Source: Straminergon stramineum (taxonomy: Eukaryota; Streptophyta; Bryopsida; Hypnales; Calliergonaceae). From it: a stretch of DNA of 64,000 bases. The notes below the pieces were generated by a model. That model saw only the letters and a program-made list of their open reading frames with translations, searched no databases and was not told where the DNA came from. Position 1 is the stretch's first letter. Every line of letters begins with the position of its first letter. Both the position numbers and the translations under genes were made by a program. Where the stretch lies: assembly GCA_963920665.1 (NCBI GenBank), contig OY987263.1, forward strand, positions 38,406,218 through 38,470,217, given 5' to 3'. Of the stretch, positions 12,401-24,712 are shown piece after piece.

Positions 12401-13821
12401 ATAGTCCACAACAACAACCCCTGCATGATGAACTGCCTTGAACCTGCAGGCTTAGAGAAATCTTGCGCTGCAACCCCTTGCCAAAGGGCATGTAGCTCCC
12501 AAAGTAGTGGTCACAAAAACACATCCAAGTTCTTCGAAGTTGGGGAATGTTTCCCTGAAATGAGAATGCTTAATGAAATAAAGAACTTCTTAGTTACAAA
12601 CCATGGCTCAAAGTTATAAATCAAAATGAGCACGGGCCATGTAGACCAAGTGGTGTTGCTCAATTTGAAAGGGTTCACGCCATCCAATGCCAATGCCAGA
12701 CGTAAATTCTTGTCTTCAGCACCAAAGTTGGCAAAGACAGGGTCTGAATTGACATGCTTCCAAGCGGGGCTATCCACCACTGAACGCATGACACCATCTT
12801 CATTGACATGCTTCATCCAACCGGTCAACATTTGGGCCAACTCTGAAGATCGAAACATGCGTCTCAACCTTGGAATCAAGGGAAAATGCCGAATTACTCT
12901 CGCTGGTATGGAATTTGAGCCCTCCAACCATCGTGATTTTGTGCACTTAGGACAAGTGCTTAGCTCTGCATGCTCCGCCTCGTATAGTACACATCCACTT
13001 GGGCAAGCATAGATGTTGTTGTACTCTAGGCCCAACTTCTTCATCATCTTCTTAGCCTCATAATGGCTACTTGGCATGTTATTGCCTTGTGGTAGCAAGT
13101 CCAATGACAAATACTGCAACAATTCATCCGCAAACTTGTTACTCACACGAAAGATTGCACACATATTCATGATGATGATGGTGGCTGAGAAAATACTACA
13201 AGTTGCATCCAGGTACACTAGGGTGGTGGCGTGCTCGTACAGACGTTCCATATTATCCACTCTATCATCTTCTTCATCCGCCTCTATGGACTCAAGGATG
13301 GGCTCAAACGCCATGGTAGCTGCATGCAATGTGTCGCCACGATCAAAAGCCTCTAAGACTTGCCATTCGACATCATGTCCAACATCCATTGCATTGTCTT
13401 CGTCATGTGGTACAAAGCCAACATTGTCATCCTCCATTTCATTGTCTTGGATATTGTCTGCAACACCAATGTTGTTGCCTTCAATATTTGCGTCATTGTC
13501 AATGACATCGTCACCATAAACTTGGTCTTCTACCCAAATGCCATTATGAGGATAACCATCTAGAGGGTCCCCTCCCACCATCGACTTCATAAGGAATTCA
13601 TCTCGACCCCTCTCACAAAGATGTTTTCTAATAGTATCTATGGCACGGCGTGGCCCTCCATGACAAGTCCGGCAAGGGCAACGGTAATTCCGCAAATCCA
13701 TCTCCGTTGCCACCCTCAACTCTGTTTGAAGGATGAGGTCTGACACGGGAATGTGGCGGAGAACTCGACCATCGTGATTGATTCTAATTCGTGCCCCTCG
13801 TAGCGAGGCTTCACGTACCAT
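9494..13821 (-). pseudogene. CACTA transposase (tnp2/TnpD type), four exons, one nonsense codon
   Basis: This is the transposase that recognises CACTA termini and excises the element in the nucleus. My exon model on the minus strand is 13821-12013, 11880-11533, 11193-10640 and 10346-9494; every junction has GT/AG and matching phase, and the sum is 1188 codons. Exon 1 begins with a Cys/His cluster (CPCRTCHGG, residues 48-56), an acidic stretch, then the Transposase_21 core (FPLIPRLRRMF..., LLWTIFDFPAYG, GYRGCLDC). Exon 2 carries LDVMHCEKNLCKNIVKTLL. Exon 3 matches the DUF4218 region (PVHCRWMYPIERYMKTLK), and exon 4 the DUF4216 region. One in-frame TGA at 12511-12513 (codon 437, between DVFL and PLLWELHALWQG) is the only lesion; it would arise from CGA by one C-to-T change. 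Without it, the length and domain order are normal for an autonomous element. A chance of assembly error or polymorphism remains. Confidence 0.85.
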
Positions 13822-15734
13822 GGTTGTATATGCTTCTTAAGCTTCACATTATGCTAAGAGCCTTGGAAGAAAGTTGAAGAAGCCCTCCTATTGCAACAAG
13901 ATGCAATGAGACACATGCAACACGTTAGGACTTTGGTTTTGCACAAAACCATCACAAAAATGAACATTGGAAGTGGCAAACTGCCGTACGCATAGCTTCC
14001 AGAAGCCTGCCACAGTTGACTTCACAATGCTATCATGGACACTATAAAAGACATACTATGTCCAACAACAAGGAAAAAACATCTTCATAAACATGAAGGA
14101 CAAACGGGATGTGGTCTACCAAAGCAATTTTCTATACTCTAGAAAGTCAAAGTAGACCTCTTTTTTGACACATAATCCTTGTTCTAAACATGCCAGCATG
14201 TGCATCCATGATACTACTACTTCCCAAATGAAGACCCTAAACAAGCACATTCATTTCATTCATTATATTGTAAGCCAAATACAAAGACTACCTCCTCTGA
14301 CACTATACTAGGTGTACATCATATTTGAAATTGCACACATACATGTCATGAATTGTACAGTACGAAATACCAAATATCCAGGATAAATGCCATATCATAT
14401 CACTTTAAAAACATAGTGTCCGAATGGACAAGTCTAATTCTATTAACCATCTTGAAATTGATACAGTTTGTCCAAATGGACAAGGAATTATTTGAAAAAA
14501 GTCAATTTTGACATTAAAAACTATCATGAACGTCAAACTAGACATTACTCTATGTAATGATGACTTGCACCTATCAAACCTGGAGCTTCAATTCATGTTG
14601 ACTATGTGGTTCTCTTCCCATTCCTTGAGATATTGATTGCCAACTTTTGTTGCTATTGCTAGTCTAGGGAAGACAAGGATCTCTTCTTCACTAGAGGCAA
14701 CTAAAAAATCCCATGATGTGTGTCGTTTAGCAGACCAATCAAGCATTATAGAATAGGCAGAGTTTGCGAGACTATTTTCCATTTCTGTGCAGGACGAAAA
14801 ACATAACTGTTAACATATTTGTGGGTACAAGATATATAGATCTCCTAGCACTTTTGGATGTCCACTACTTTTATGTACTTAAGGTCATTCAATTCTAAAA
14901 CCACAAACAAATTAACATATAGACCCACTTCTCTTGATGGAAATTGATGATGTGATGGAAGAAATAGGGGTGAGGGTTTAGGGTCTTCATTCTAGTCAAG
15001 AATGAAAAAAAAAAATAGAACCAACATCTTTAATTCCCCTAAGGAAAAAAAATAGCAATGACCAATGTCCACATTGCTAGGACACAATTTAGTAATGAGG
15101 ACTGCATCGACGGGAACATGTCTAAAATGACCCTAAATTGACCCAAGAGGTTGTAAGTAACATGTCTTAATTGACAAAGAGTGTCTAAATTGATCATGTT
15201 CATTTCAATAGAAAATATGGAAGCATCTCCGGTGCTCTTAATGATTTCAATTTCCAAATGCCCCTCTAGGAAAAAATTTGTAGGCCCTTAAAGCCCACTT
15301 AGGAAAAAAATGGAGACATCTTTTGCACCCAAATCAGGAAAAATATACAAACATGTGTGGGCCTCGTAACTTCAATAACCCCAAAAGGAGGACCATCCAT
15401 CCCGCTAAAGAAAACAAACATGAGCACATCTGTAGTATACCAAATCCATCTTAGGAAATAACAAAAGAAGATAAAAGGGTCCAAATTCATAGGTCCACAT
15501 ACACTAATTATGTCCACATTCAAAAACAAATGTCTAAAATGACAAAGAATGGACCAAAAATGTCCAAACTAACACATCTTAATTGATTGAAAGTCTCCAA
15601 ATTGATAATGTTCATTTGAACTAAAAATATGCAAACATGAGTAGCATCTGAAATCTCTCTATTGTTTTCAAGTAATCTCATGAAAAAACTTTGCAAACCT
15701 CCAATCCTCCTACTAAAAACTAAACTATGCAAAC
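13822..15734. other. Upstream region of CACTA transposase with TGTC/GGACA motifs
   Basis: No gene is seen. The region repeats short motifs such as TGTCTAAA and TTGTCCAAATGGACAA (a palindrome near 14468), similar to those near the right terminus, which in this class can bind element proteins. A segment at about 15110-15230 recurs diverged at 15530-15640, and degenerate 49-bp units appear from about 15336, before the clean array starts. Confidence 0.45.
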
Positions 15735-18180
15735 ATGTGTAGGCCTCCAAGCATCCTCATAAAATCCAAAAAAATATGCAAACATGTGTAGGCCTCTAAG
15801 CATCCTCATAAAATCCCAAAAAATATGCAAACATGTGTAAGCCTCAAGCCATCCTCATAAAATCTCAAAAAAATATGCAAACATGTGTACGCCTCCAAGC
15901 ATCCTCATAAAATCCAAGAAAATATGCAAACATGTGTAAGCCTCCAAGCATCCTCATAAAATCCCAAAAAATATGCAAACATGTGTAGGCCTCCAAGAAT
16001 CCTCATAAAATCCCAAAAAATATGCAAACATGTGTAGGCCTCCAAGCATCCTCATAAAATCAAGAAAAAATATGCAAACATGTGTAGGCCTCCAGCCATC
16101 CTCATAAAATCCAAAATAATATGCAACCATGTGTAGGCCACCAAGCATCCTCATAAAATCCAAAAAATGTGCAAACATTTGTAGGCCTCCAAGCATCCTC
16201 ATAAAATCCCAAAAAAATATGCAAACATGTGTAGGCCTCCAAGCATCTTTATAAAATGAAGAAAAAAATATTCAAACTTGTGTAGGCCTCCAAGCATCCT
16301 CATAAAATCCAAAAAAATATGCAAACATGTGTAGGCCTCCAAGCATCCCCATAAAATCAAGGAAAATATGCAAACATGTATAGGCCTCCAAGCATCCTCA
16401 TAAAATCAAGGAAAATATGCAAACATGTGTAGGCCTCCAAGCATCCCCATAAAATCAAGAAAAATATGCAAACATGTGTAGGCCTCCAAGCATCCACATA
16501 AAATCAAGAAAAATATGCAAACATGTATAGGCCTCCAAGCATCCTCATAAAATCAAGAAAAAATATGCAAACATGTGTAGGCCTCCAAGCATCCACATAA
16601 AATCAAGGAAAATATGCAAACATGTATAGGCCTCCAAGCATCCTCATAAAATCCAAAAAAATATGCAAACATGTGTAGGCCTCCAAGCATCCACATAAAA
16701 TCAAGAAAAATATGCAAACATGTATAGGCCTCCAAGCATCCTCATAAAATCCAAAAAAATATGCAAACATGTGTAGGCCTCCAAGCATCCCCATAAAATC
16801 AAGAAAAATATGCAAACATGTGTAGGCCTCTAAGCATCCTCATAAAATCAAGAAAAATATGCAAACATATCTAGGCCTCCAAGCATCCGCATAAAATCAA
16901 GGAAAATATGCAAACATGTGTAGGCCTCCAAGCATCCCCATAAAATCAAGAAAAATATGCAAACATGTGTAGGCCTCCAAGCATCCTCATAAAATCCAAA
17001 AAAATATGCAAACATGTGTAGGCCTCCAAGCATCCACATAAAATCAAGAAAAATATGCAAACATGTATAGGCCTCCAAGCATCCTCATAAAATCAAGGAA
17101 AATATGCAAACATGTGTAGGCCTCCAAGCATCCCCATAAAATCAAGAAAAATATGCAAACATGTGTAGGCCTCCAAGCATCCCCATAAAATCAAGAAAAA
17201 TATGCAAACATGTGTAGGCCTCTAAGCATCCTCATAAAATCCAAAAAAATATGCAAACATGTGTAGGCCTCCAAGCATCCTCATAAAATCAAGGAAAATA
17301 TGCAAACATGTGTAGGCCTCCAAGCATCCCCATAAAATCAAGAAAAATATGCAAACATGTGTAGGCCTCCAAGCATCCCCATAAAATCAAGAAAAATATG
17401 CAAACATGTGTAGGCCTCTAAGCATCCTCATAAAATCCAAAAAAATATGCAAACATGTGTAGGCCTCCAAGCATCCCCATAAAATCAAGGAAAATATGCA
17501 AACATGTATAGGCCTCCAAGCATCCTCATAAAATCCAAAAAAATATGCAAACATGTGTAGGCCTCCAAGCATCCACATAAAATCAAGAAAAATATGCAAA
17601 CATGTATAGGCCTCCAAGCATCCTCATAAAATCAAGGAAAATATGCAAACATGTGTAGGCCTCCAAGCATCCCCATAAAATCAAGAAAAATATGCAAACA
17701 TGTGTAGGCCTCTAAGCATCCTCATAAAATCAAGAAAAATATGCAAACATATCTAGGCCTCCAAGCATCCGCATAAAATCCAAAAAAATATGCAAACATG
17801 TGTAGGCCTCTAAGCATCCTTATAAAATCCAAAAAAATGTGCAAACATGTGTAGGCCTCTAAGCATCCTCATAAAATCCCAAAAAATATGCAAACATGTG
17901 TAGGCCTACAAGCATCTTTATAAAATGAAGAAAAAAATATTCAAACATGTGTAGGTCTCCAAGCATCCTCATAAAATCCAAAAAAATGTGCAAACATGTG
18001 TAGGCCTCTAAGCATCCTTATAAAATGAAGAAAAAAATATTCAAACATGTGTAGGCCTCCAAGCATCCTCATAAAATCCAAAAAAATGTGCAAACATGTG
18101 TAGGCCTCTAAGCATCGTCATAAAAATCCAAGAAAATATGCAAACATGTGTAGGCCTCCAAGCATCTTCATAAAACAAAA
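15735..18180. repeat. 49-bp tandem array (about 50 units) with higher-order structure
   Basis: A head-to-tail array of a 49-bp unit. Each unit contains ATGCAAACATGTGTAGGCC, then TCCAAGCATCC, CAT and an A-rich tail. Variants alternate (CATCCTCAT, CATCCCCAT, CATCCACAT; GTGTAGG, GTATAGG, ATCTAGG). The rare ATCTAGG variant occurs at 16869 and 17751, exactly 882 bp or 18 units apart, within matching neighbours, so a block of 18 units was duplicated. Units decay at both edges. Minus-strand frames through it (three units per 147 bp) are repeat artefacts. It lies between the two divergent genes of the CACTA element. Confidence 0.95.
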
Positions 18181-18659
18181 TATGGAATCATGGGCAGGCC
18201 TCCAAGATTTTGAAATTATATTATACTACTGTTGTTGTCATTTATTTTGACATAAATGGTTTAAAAAGGCGTGCCACCTAGGACTCTTAGATGTCTTAGA
18301 AGTCATTGGAATGGACGTTATGATGTTCTGTAGAACATCGGGATGCCACATATCTTCAATCTAGTGATAGTCAACAATCGTGACTACGGAACCCTAAAAA
18401 GATGGACGCCTGCTTTTGCCTGTCGTGTGGAACCCTAAGGCATCTTCTTGCAGACTGTTCAGAAATTTAGCTTTGGAATTGAGAGCAATTTTTTGTGTGC
18501 AACATGACACTTCACTCAGGTGCGCATAGTTGTTTTCTATTTCGAAGTGGAGAAGGAGCTTTAACAGAAGGAGATCATGATCTTGATAGGGATAGTGCAG
18601 GTCTCAGCATTTTCAAGAACTTTTTGGAGGGGGTTGTGGCCGCATCATTCACCTCAACA

Positions 18660-21600
18660 ATGGAGGCAGCTGAGGCGCCCACTGCATCCACCCAAAAACT
18701 CCGTAGAAGTAGCCGCCTACACAATCCAAGTGAGTTGATCAATGAAATTGCAACACCCCTGCAACAAATTCCGAAGAAGAAGAAGGTAACAAACTCTCTT
18801 TACTACACACCTTCACTGTTTAGACACTATGTTTGGGTTTAGGGTGTTGGGGTTTTCGACAGAGGTTGATTTTGCTTGCCTGATCGGAGGGAGAGAGTGC
18901 ACGGGGGTGTGTAGATCAACCTAGAGAGGGACAGGGTGCAGTTTTAGGGTTCTGGCCTGTCCCTCACTTGCGCTCCCGTGGACGTCCCGATGGGGTACGG
19001 TGCTGGAGGCGCCGGTCCTCCTCGCACTTGCGCCCGGTGCCGCGTCCCGCCCGGAGCCTGGTTCCTCACAGCTCCGCTGTTTGTCCCTCCCAGTTGCGCC
19101 GACCCTTTGCCTAGCGGTTGCTCGCTTCGGGAAATTTGAATTTCTTACTTGATGGTGGGCATCAATCACGGTGGGTGCGCGGACGTAGACTATTAATTAT
19201 GGTGTTCATCTCCTTTGGCGGCTTGGCGTTCATCCATCCCCATCCATTAGCGTTCCACAATACTCATTCTAGATATCTTCGGCAACACCGTAGTGTTTTC
19301 TCTTTCTTCGCAATGTGCTTGCTTGTTGCTTCTATGTTCTTGAATTTTGTGAAACTTTGCAATTCGGAGGAGCCTTGGGAATTCGGAGGAGCCTTGGGTG
19401 ATGGGTGAGGTAGCGTAGTTTTCAGATTCTGGTGGAGTGATCGAGTAGTGAATCTTGGTTGGAGGTTGAACTGCGAGGGTCGCGGCAAGGGTGTCAACGT
19501 TGGTGGTCGGAGCACAAGGGTGTGAGCGTCGGTGGTGTGAACGTCGGTGGCCTTGACATCACGAGCCTCTCTTGATCTCAGATTACTGTACTGAGGTTGA
19601 GAGTGAGGACGCCTAACTCTGCTGGAGTTTAGAATCAAGTCTGGGAGCTTTTGTAAGTAATCTCGGTGAACTCATTGTGTGCTTTTTGTTGCCTGTCTTT
19701 AGCGAGTGTTTTGAATTGAAATCATTGTTTTCAGTTATTTGGTGAAGACACCTAGGTGATGCCACAAATCTGGTCTTTTGACGTTGGTCACGACCTGTGA
19801 GTGTTGGCTTCGACGTCTGAACGCTGTGTTGGACCGTGTCTTGGACATTGGTCGCAGCGCTGATTCTAGTTGTTAACTACGGATTCTGGCCTCTCTGTGG
19901 GTTTAGGGTTTTAATAGGTCAGGAAACGTAGTTTATGTTCATGAACATTGAGGCCCCCATTGGAAGCCCCCCTGATGTTTTAAATTATTTGTGTTGACAT
20001 GGATTGGTTGTGCCCCCCAAGGTGCTTGTGTTTGGGCTTATATTTTTATTGATTATTTTGGTGAGACTGCATGTCGTTGATGTAAATCCGTCGTTGTGGA
20101 CATCTAAGATGTCTAAACGCCATGGTGAAATTCCAGGACCATGGGACCGTGCTGTTGCAGTCATATGGTGTTCAAATCGGTAATTGTGAGACTTGTGTTG
20201 TCATGATCAGTGATGAAGGCCTTGTGCATGTTGAATCTCAATTTTTGCCTACAGCAATAGCTATGTTTCTTGAGTCTCACCTTTTTGGAAATCCCTGTAC
20301 TTAGACACCCTTTTTGATATCTTGAAATATATGAAGGTCACGTGAGTGAACCCTATAACGATGTCTAGATGTTGAGACTGATGTTGTAATAGACATCTCA
20401 GTCATGTGAAGTGTTGCATATTTAGCTTTGGGCGCCATAGGTGATGTTTAGGAAGTGTCACAATGATCCCGTTTGGTGTTTTTCCTTGCATGTTTGTTCC
20501 AAGTAGCAGGTGAAGATTTTGTGAAGTGGCCTTTATCAGAACCAAGAATGGCACCAAATCGTTCGAAATTGCCAATGAAGCGTGGACTAGAGTCACGACA
20601 TGGCCAGGGAATTTCATCAGATGCTAGGCCACGTCAAGTGGTCCACAATCGTTCGTCCCCGGAGCAGCGCTCGAAGAATGGCAATGACAATTGGCAAGTG
20701 GCAAGCCACCAACAAGAGAAGGGGAAGGGGAAGGCTGCAGCGAGGAGTCCACCATTGAAGAAGCGCCGAGCACGCATGGCACAAGAGGAGGTGGAGGAGT
20801 CTGACCCGAAAGATGAAGTGGAGTATGAGGGTTCCAGCGATGACTCCGATGATCCCTCAAAATCCAAGTTTGTACTTTCATTTTGTCCCTTTGTTTCCAG
20901 TTTCAGGTTTTCTTAGACAATGCTTGCCTGTAGTAGCATGTCGTAGGAGTCCATGTGAAGGCCATTCAGCTGATTGAGGTGTTGTCAAGTGAATCTCACG
21001 TCAACGTAATTTTGGTAGTAGACACTGATTCTAGCACCGGCTTCATCATGAGACGTTGATGTAGACATTGTTCTAGACATCGATGAAGACGTCGTATATC
21101 TTTATGTAGCAGAGATATTCTTGGTTTGACTTTGTGTTCTTCATGGCACAGGCAGATGTCCGAGTACGGGGACTTGTCGTCCTCAAACGATGATCCCGAC
21201 ACATTGATGTTGGAAAAGGAGCCAACTCCATCTCCAAATCCACCCTCGAATCGTGTGAAACGGATCATGAAGAAGGAGGACACTACAAAGGGGGATAAAC
21301 AAGTAGTGAAGGTGGATAGACGTGGCAATCCTTACGGAAAAGCCACTGAATATCTTGCAAATGACGTGAAGTCATTTGCAAAGGATCTCCACCTAGCATA
21401 TGGGTGGGGCGACCAGCCAATGAAGGACAAGATGCGGTTCTTTGAACGCGTGGCAGCAGGTATTAATTGACATTGGAGTTGTTGTAATGGTTTGCGTTTT
21501 GGTGTTGGTGCAATAGACGTCCACATGCTGTCTCGGACGTTTTAGTGTTGAGGAAGATGTCAATTTATCAGATGACTCACTACTTTGGACTCTTAGTTCA

Positions 21601-23137
21601 CTTGATTTTGTTGCCCTTGCAGATTGGACTGTTAAAGGTGGTCTTGAGATCAACCCAGGCTGGTATGCTCAGTTTGTGATGAAGACTTTGATCAATGTAC
21701 GCCACAGCCTCATGAGGCTCATTGACCTTGATTTACCTATGCCCATCGGCTTGGACCCCGAGGTTTGGGAAACCCTCAAAGCAAAGCGTAGATCAGCAAA
21801 GGCTCAAGAGAAGTCAATGCAGATGCGTGCAATTTCAAAGTCTAAGAGCAACAAGGAAACCCAGATGAGGTCCATAGAGAAGCGTATGATGGGGGAGTTG
21901 GTAACATGTGCTTCACTCTAAGTGGTGTTTCAATGTTTCTATGCTAAATTTGTTGTCCTTACCAGCATTAGTTAATGTTGTTATCATGCATGTATAAGCA
22001 TGGGTGTTGACAAGTGGCCTCTTATTTATTTCCTCATCGATGTCTAGATGCACATGCTTTGTTTTCTTTACTGTTTCTGTAGATTAACAGTGAGCTTGTG
22101 ATGTATAATTGGCAGACTCTGAAACTGGGACGCATACCCCGGGATGATGAGCTTTAGCGTGCCACCAAAGAAGAGTTTGCCTGGCATGAAAAAGAGCTCC
22201 GCAATGCAAACATCCGATATGCATCCCCCCAAGACATCGAGGGAGTGCGTGCAACAACATCAGAGATTGGAAATCGTCTTGCTAAGATGAATAACTTGAT
22301 CCATTTGCTTGTGCAATCCTTTGGCCCTGACAGTGTATAGCATCAGATTCCTGCATCAACGCCCGCAGGCCTGGCACTCTTGCAGGGCAATGTCTACACT
22401 GATATTCCCCAAGTCTTTCACGGTCACAACACTGCTGCAGGTGACGTTGATGGAGATAGAACCAATGCTGTGCAGGCTGGTGAAGTTGGTGTAGACATTG
22501 GCATGGATGCAGATGAGGACGCGGAGCGTGAGGTTGACTACTTGATGGACCATCCCCCGGACAACGCAGGAGACATTGATCCCGAACAGATTGAGGTTGA
22601 TGTTGCTGCGGGTACTACTCCCGGCATTGACGGAGTGGCCCTTAACCCCCTTGCAACGCTTGTTGATAACGCGGTGAGCGCTCCCGTGGACGTCCCTGCA
22701 GATCCATATTCCATAGTGGCTCAGCCTGCATCCGTCGAGGGAGAGGGTACTCCTATTGCCTTGGCAGGGCAATCCAACCCTTGAGAGGTATTTCTCATGT
22801 TGGACGGGATAAGAACATAGATGGGAGCTAGACATTGGTGTGTTGTTTTAGACATTGTAGTGGACATTCTGTATCTCTCTCTTATTATAGTGTTTTATCA
22901 TTTAGTTCTAATAGTATGTACGATGGTATTATATGTAATCAGGTTGAAAATCTTCCATCGACGGGATCGTCGTCTCGCGTCAATCGAGTGACAAGGACCT
23001 TGAAGCCAACACCAAAGCCAACACAAGTAGTCACCACTGTGAAGGCTACGAAGGGAACCATGTAGCAAGTGCCCAAAACCAATCCCCCTACAGGAGGGGG
23101 GCAGCCCCCAAAAGGAGAAGCATCACGGAAGAAATGA
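18660..23137 (+). pseudogene. Second CACTA gene (TnpA-like position), multi-exon, four in-frame stops
   Basis: Proposed exons are 18660-18785 (ATG start; LRRSSRLHNP, ends in PKKKK), about 20530/20548-20867, 21152-21459, 21623-21900, 22083-22787 and 22943-23137. From 20548 on, all junctions have GT/AG and consistent phase, giving 602 codons; the join to the first exon is uncertain. The product starts basic and Ser-rich with an acidic Ser/Asp block (EESDPKDEVEYEG), has a conserved-looking core (KATEYLANDVKSFAKDLHL, INPGWYAQFVMKTLINVRH) and ends in an acidic, Pro-rich tail. It sits where CACTA elements carry their DNA-binding accessory protein (TnpA or Transposase_24 class), but I cannot assign the family from sequence alone. 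Stops at 22155 (TAG), 22338 (TAG), 22782 (TGA) and 23063 (TAG) interrupt it; each fits a Gln or Arg codon changed by C-to-T. Confidence 0.6.
18880..19640. other. GC-rich patch inside the second CACTA gene
   Basis: This stretch, notably 18900-19130, is much richer in C and G than its surroundings and lies between the first and second proposed exons. Open frames occur on both strands, but none has a recognisable product. It may be a captured gene fragment or a promoter of the downstream exons. Confidence 0.35.
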
Positions 23138-24676
23138 CCATTGAGGTGTGTTTTGATTCTCTCAAAAGTATGGATATGTGGCTGGTAGGCCTTCAGTTGT
23201 TTGTTTGTCCATTGTCACTAATGTCCAGCGTTTGTTTGCAGGACTCCTTCTATCCATGGAGACCTCGCCTTCAACGCTCAGATGTTTGCTTAGACATAGA
23301 GGACGCTTCATGCAACATTGTGAGAACTTCTTTGTGGCACTATTTCATGATTATCTAAACGGGTTTAGTGTCTATCATATTTTTTGTGGGGCATGTTGTG
23401 CTATATTACCTTTTACAAAAGCTTTGTTCTCCTCATGGAGATTTGTTTTCCTTGCAACACTTTACCGGTATATGAATATGATATTTTTTGTTTGCCTAGA
23501 GGTTCCTCCATTCAGTGGTGCATGTATTTCAAGTATTGTGATTGTGCTAAGCTCTCTTGCTATGCAATGTCATTCATTGATATAGTGTAAAACCAACTTT
23601 GGTAAATACGTGCCATGCTAGAGCGTTGTTTAGGTCTCTTCAAATGTGGGCACAATGTCTAATGTTCAACGTCCTCACGATCATTGCAATGTTGCACCGC
23701 ATTGTTTTGATGTCTAAACGTGTGTCTACAAGTGCACATAGGAATGCACCATGTGGTTAGGTAGGACATAATCCTAGACCCCTTCAATTTAGTGTCAATG
23801 TCTGTGAAGTCTACAACATGTCTTCATTCACGTCTCACAGTACACATTGCTATCACATCTAAGCTTGCCCTAAACGTGGAAGCATCAAAAGCTATGCATG
23901 CATGTCATTAAACCTAGCCCTATAGACGTCCTGAACATTGTCTACACATACTTGTGCTTGTCAATTGCCTAACTAGTTAGTGTCATTTCAGACATCCCAT
24001 GCTCAAACCCAATCTTCAAGGACGTTCGTATGAAGCATGCACACGTTGTCTACAATGATTTGTTACTTGTAAAAATGTTGTACATGTGAATGTTGACATC
24101 CAACGTGCCACACATCTAGTAGAAAATAGCATGAACATGTCCTTAACCATGTCAAATTCCCCACTGTGAAAGCCTCAGACGACACAAATGGCGTTAGAAT
24201 CGACATGCTTACCAGCAGTGCATGTTTCGCATAAACATTGTCATTAACATAGGTATGTCTAGGACAACATCGTGTTAGACATTTTGATGTCTGAAAAGAC
24301 ATCTTTCATACATATGTAGAAAGCTCCAAAAGAGGCTTCTCCACGCACCAAAATTGTCCACGTCAGCATTCGAAGATGCCACGTCACCTACTATTGACTC
24401 CCCGGTCAATGTACACATCAGATGCCACATCACCAAAATTGGATGGATGAGAAAATTGCCAACCCGGCTGCCCGTGCTCACATGGCACCAAATTTGTAGC
24501 CACATGGCAGAGTTCTGACACTCGTTGACCAGTGTTTTTTTGGATGTCCGGTGCTTAGCATGCTGCTGTCCAGGCTAATTCTTGGATGTCCGACCCCTAT
24601 TTTTGCAGACGCAATGTGATTAGACACCTACGTCGACATGCCTAATGTCTGATCGGACGTCTGAGTGTCTAAATTT
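23138..24676. other. Right subterminal region of CACTA
   Basis: A non-coding stretch dense in TGTCTA, GACGTCT and TGGATGTCC motifs, with TGCCACGTCA/TGCCACATCA copies at 24360-24500. Motif clusters like this near a terminus are where CACTA element proteins bind. Confidence 0.5.
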
Positions 24677-24709
24677 CGCAGTCAGGCGACTGCGTGTTTT
24701 CTTCTAGTG
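24677..24709. mobile_element. CACTA right terminal inverted repeat with adjoining hairpin
   Basis: Ends in CTTCTAGTG at 24709, complementary to a CACTAGAAG start. Immediately inside is a palindrome CGCAGTCAGGCGACTGCG (24677-24694, seven-base stem). CTA follows at 24710-24712 as possible target duplication. Confidence 0.8.
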
Positions 24710-24712
24710 CTA

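Larger units (their letters stand above)
8600..24709. mobile_element. CACTA (En/Spm-type) transposon, left end approximate
   Basis: The right terminus reads ...TTTTCTTCTAGTG at 24709, the complement of the family's CACTA start (CACTAGAAGAAAACACGCAG), followed by CTA as candidate 3-bp target duplication. Inside are a tnp2-type transposase on the minus strand (9494-13821), a 49-bp tandem array (15735-18180) and a second multi-exon gene on the plus strand (18660-23137). The two genes diverge from the array, whereas CACTA genes usually point the same way. The left terminus is unresolved; subterminal motifs suggest a position near 8.6-8.8 kb. Confidence 0.7.

Noticed and set aside
12626..13519. 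Plus-strand frames of 128 and 147 codons
   Set aside because: Antisense to exon 1 of the CACTA transposase, which has clear domain matches on the other strand.
16553..17617. Minus-strand frames with repeated CLEAYTCLHIFLDF-like peptides
   Set aside because: They follow from the 49-bp array (three units make 147 bases) and break wherever a unit changes length; not a repeat protein.
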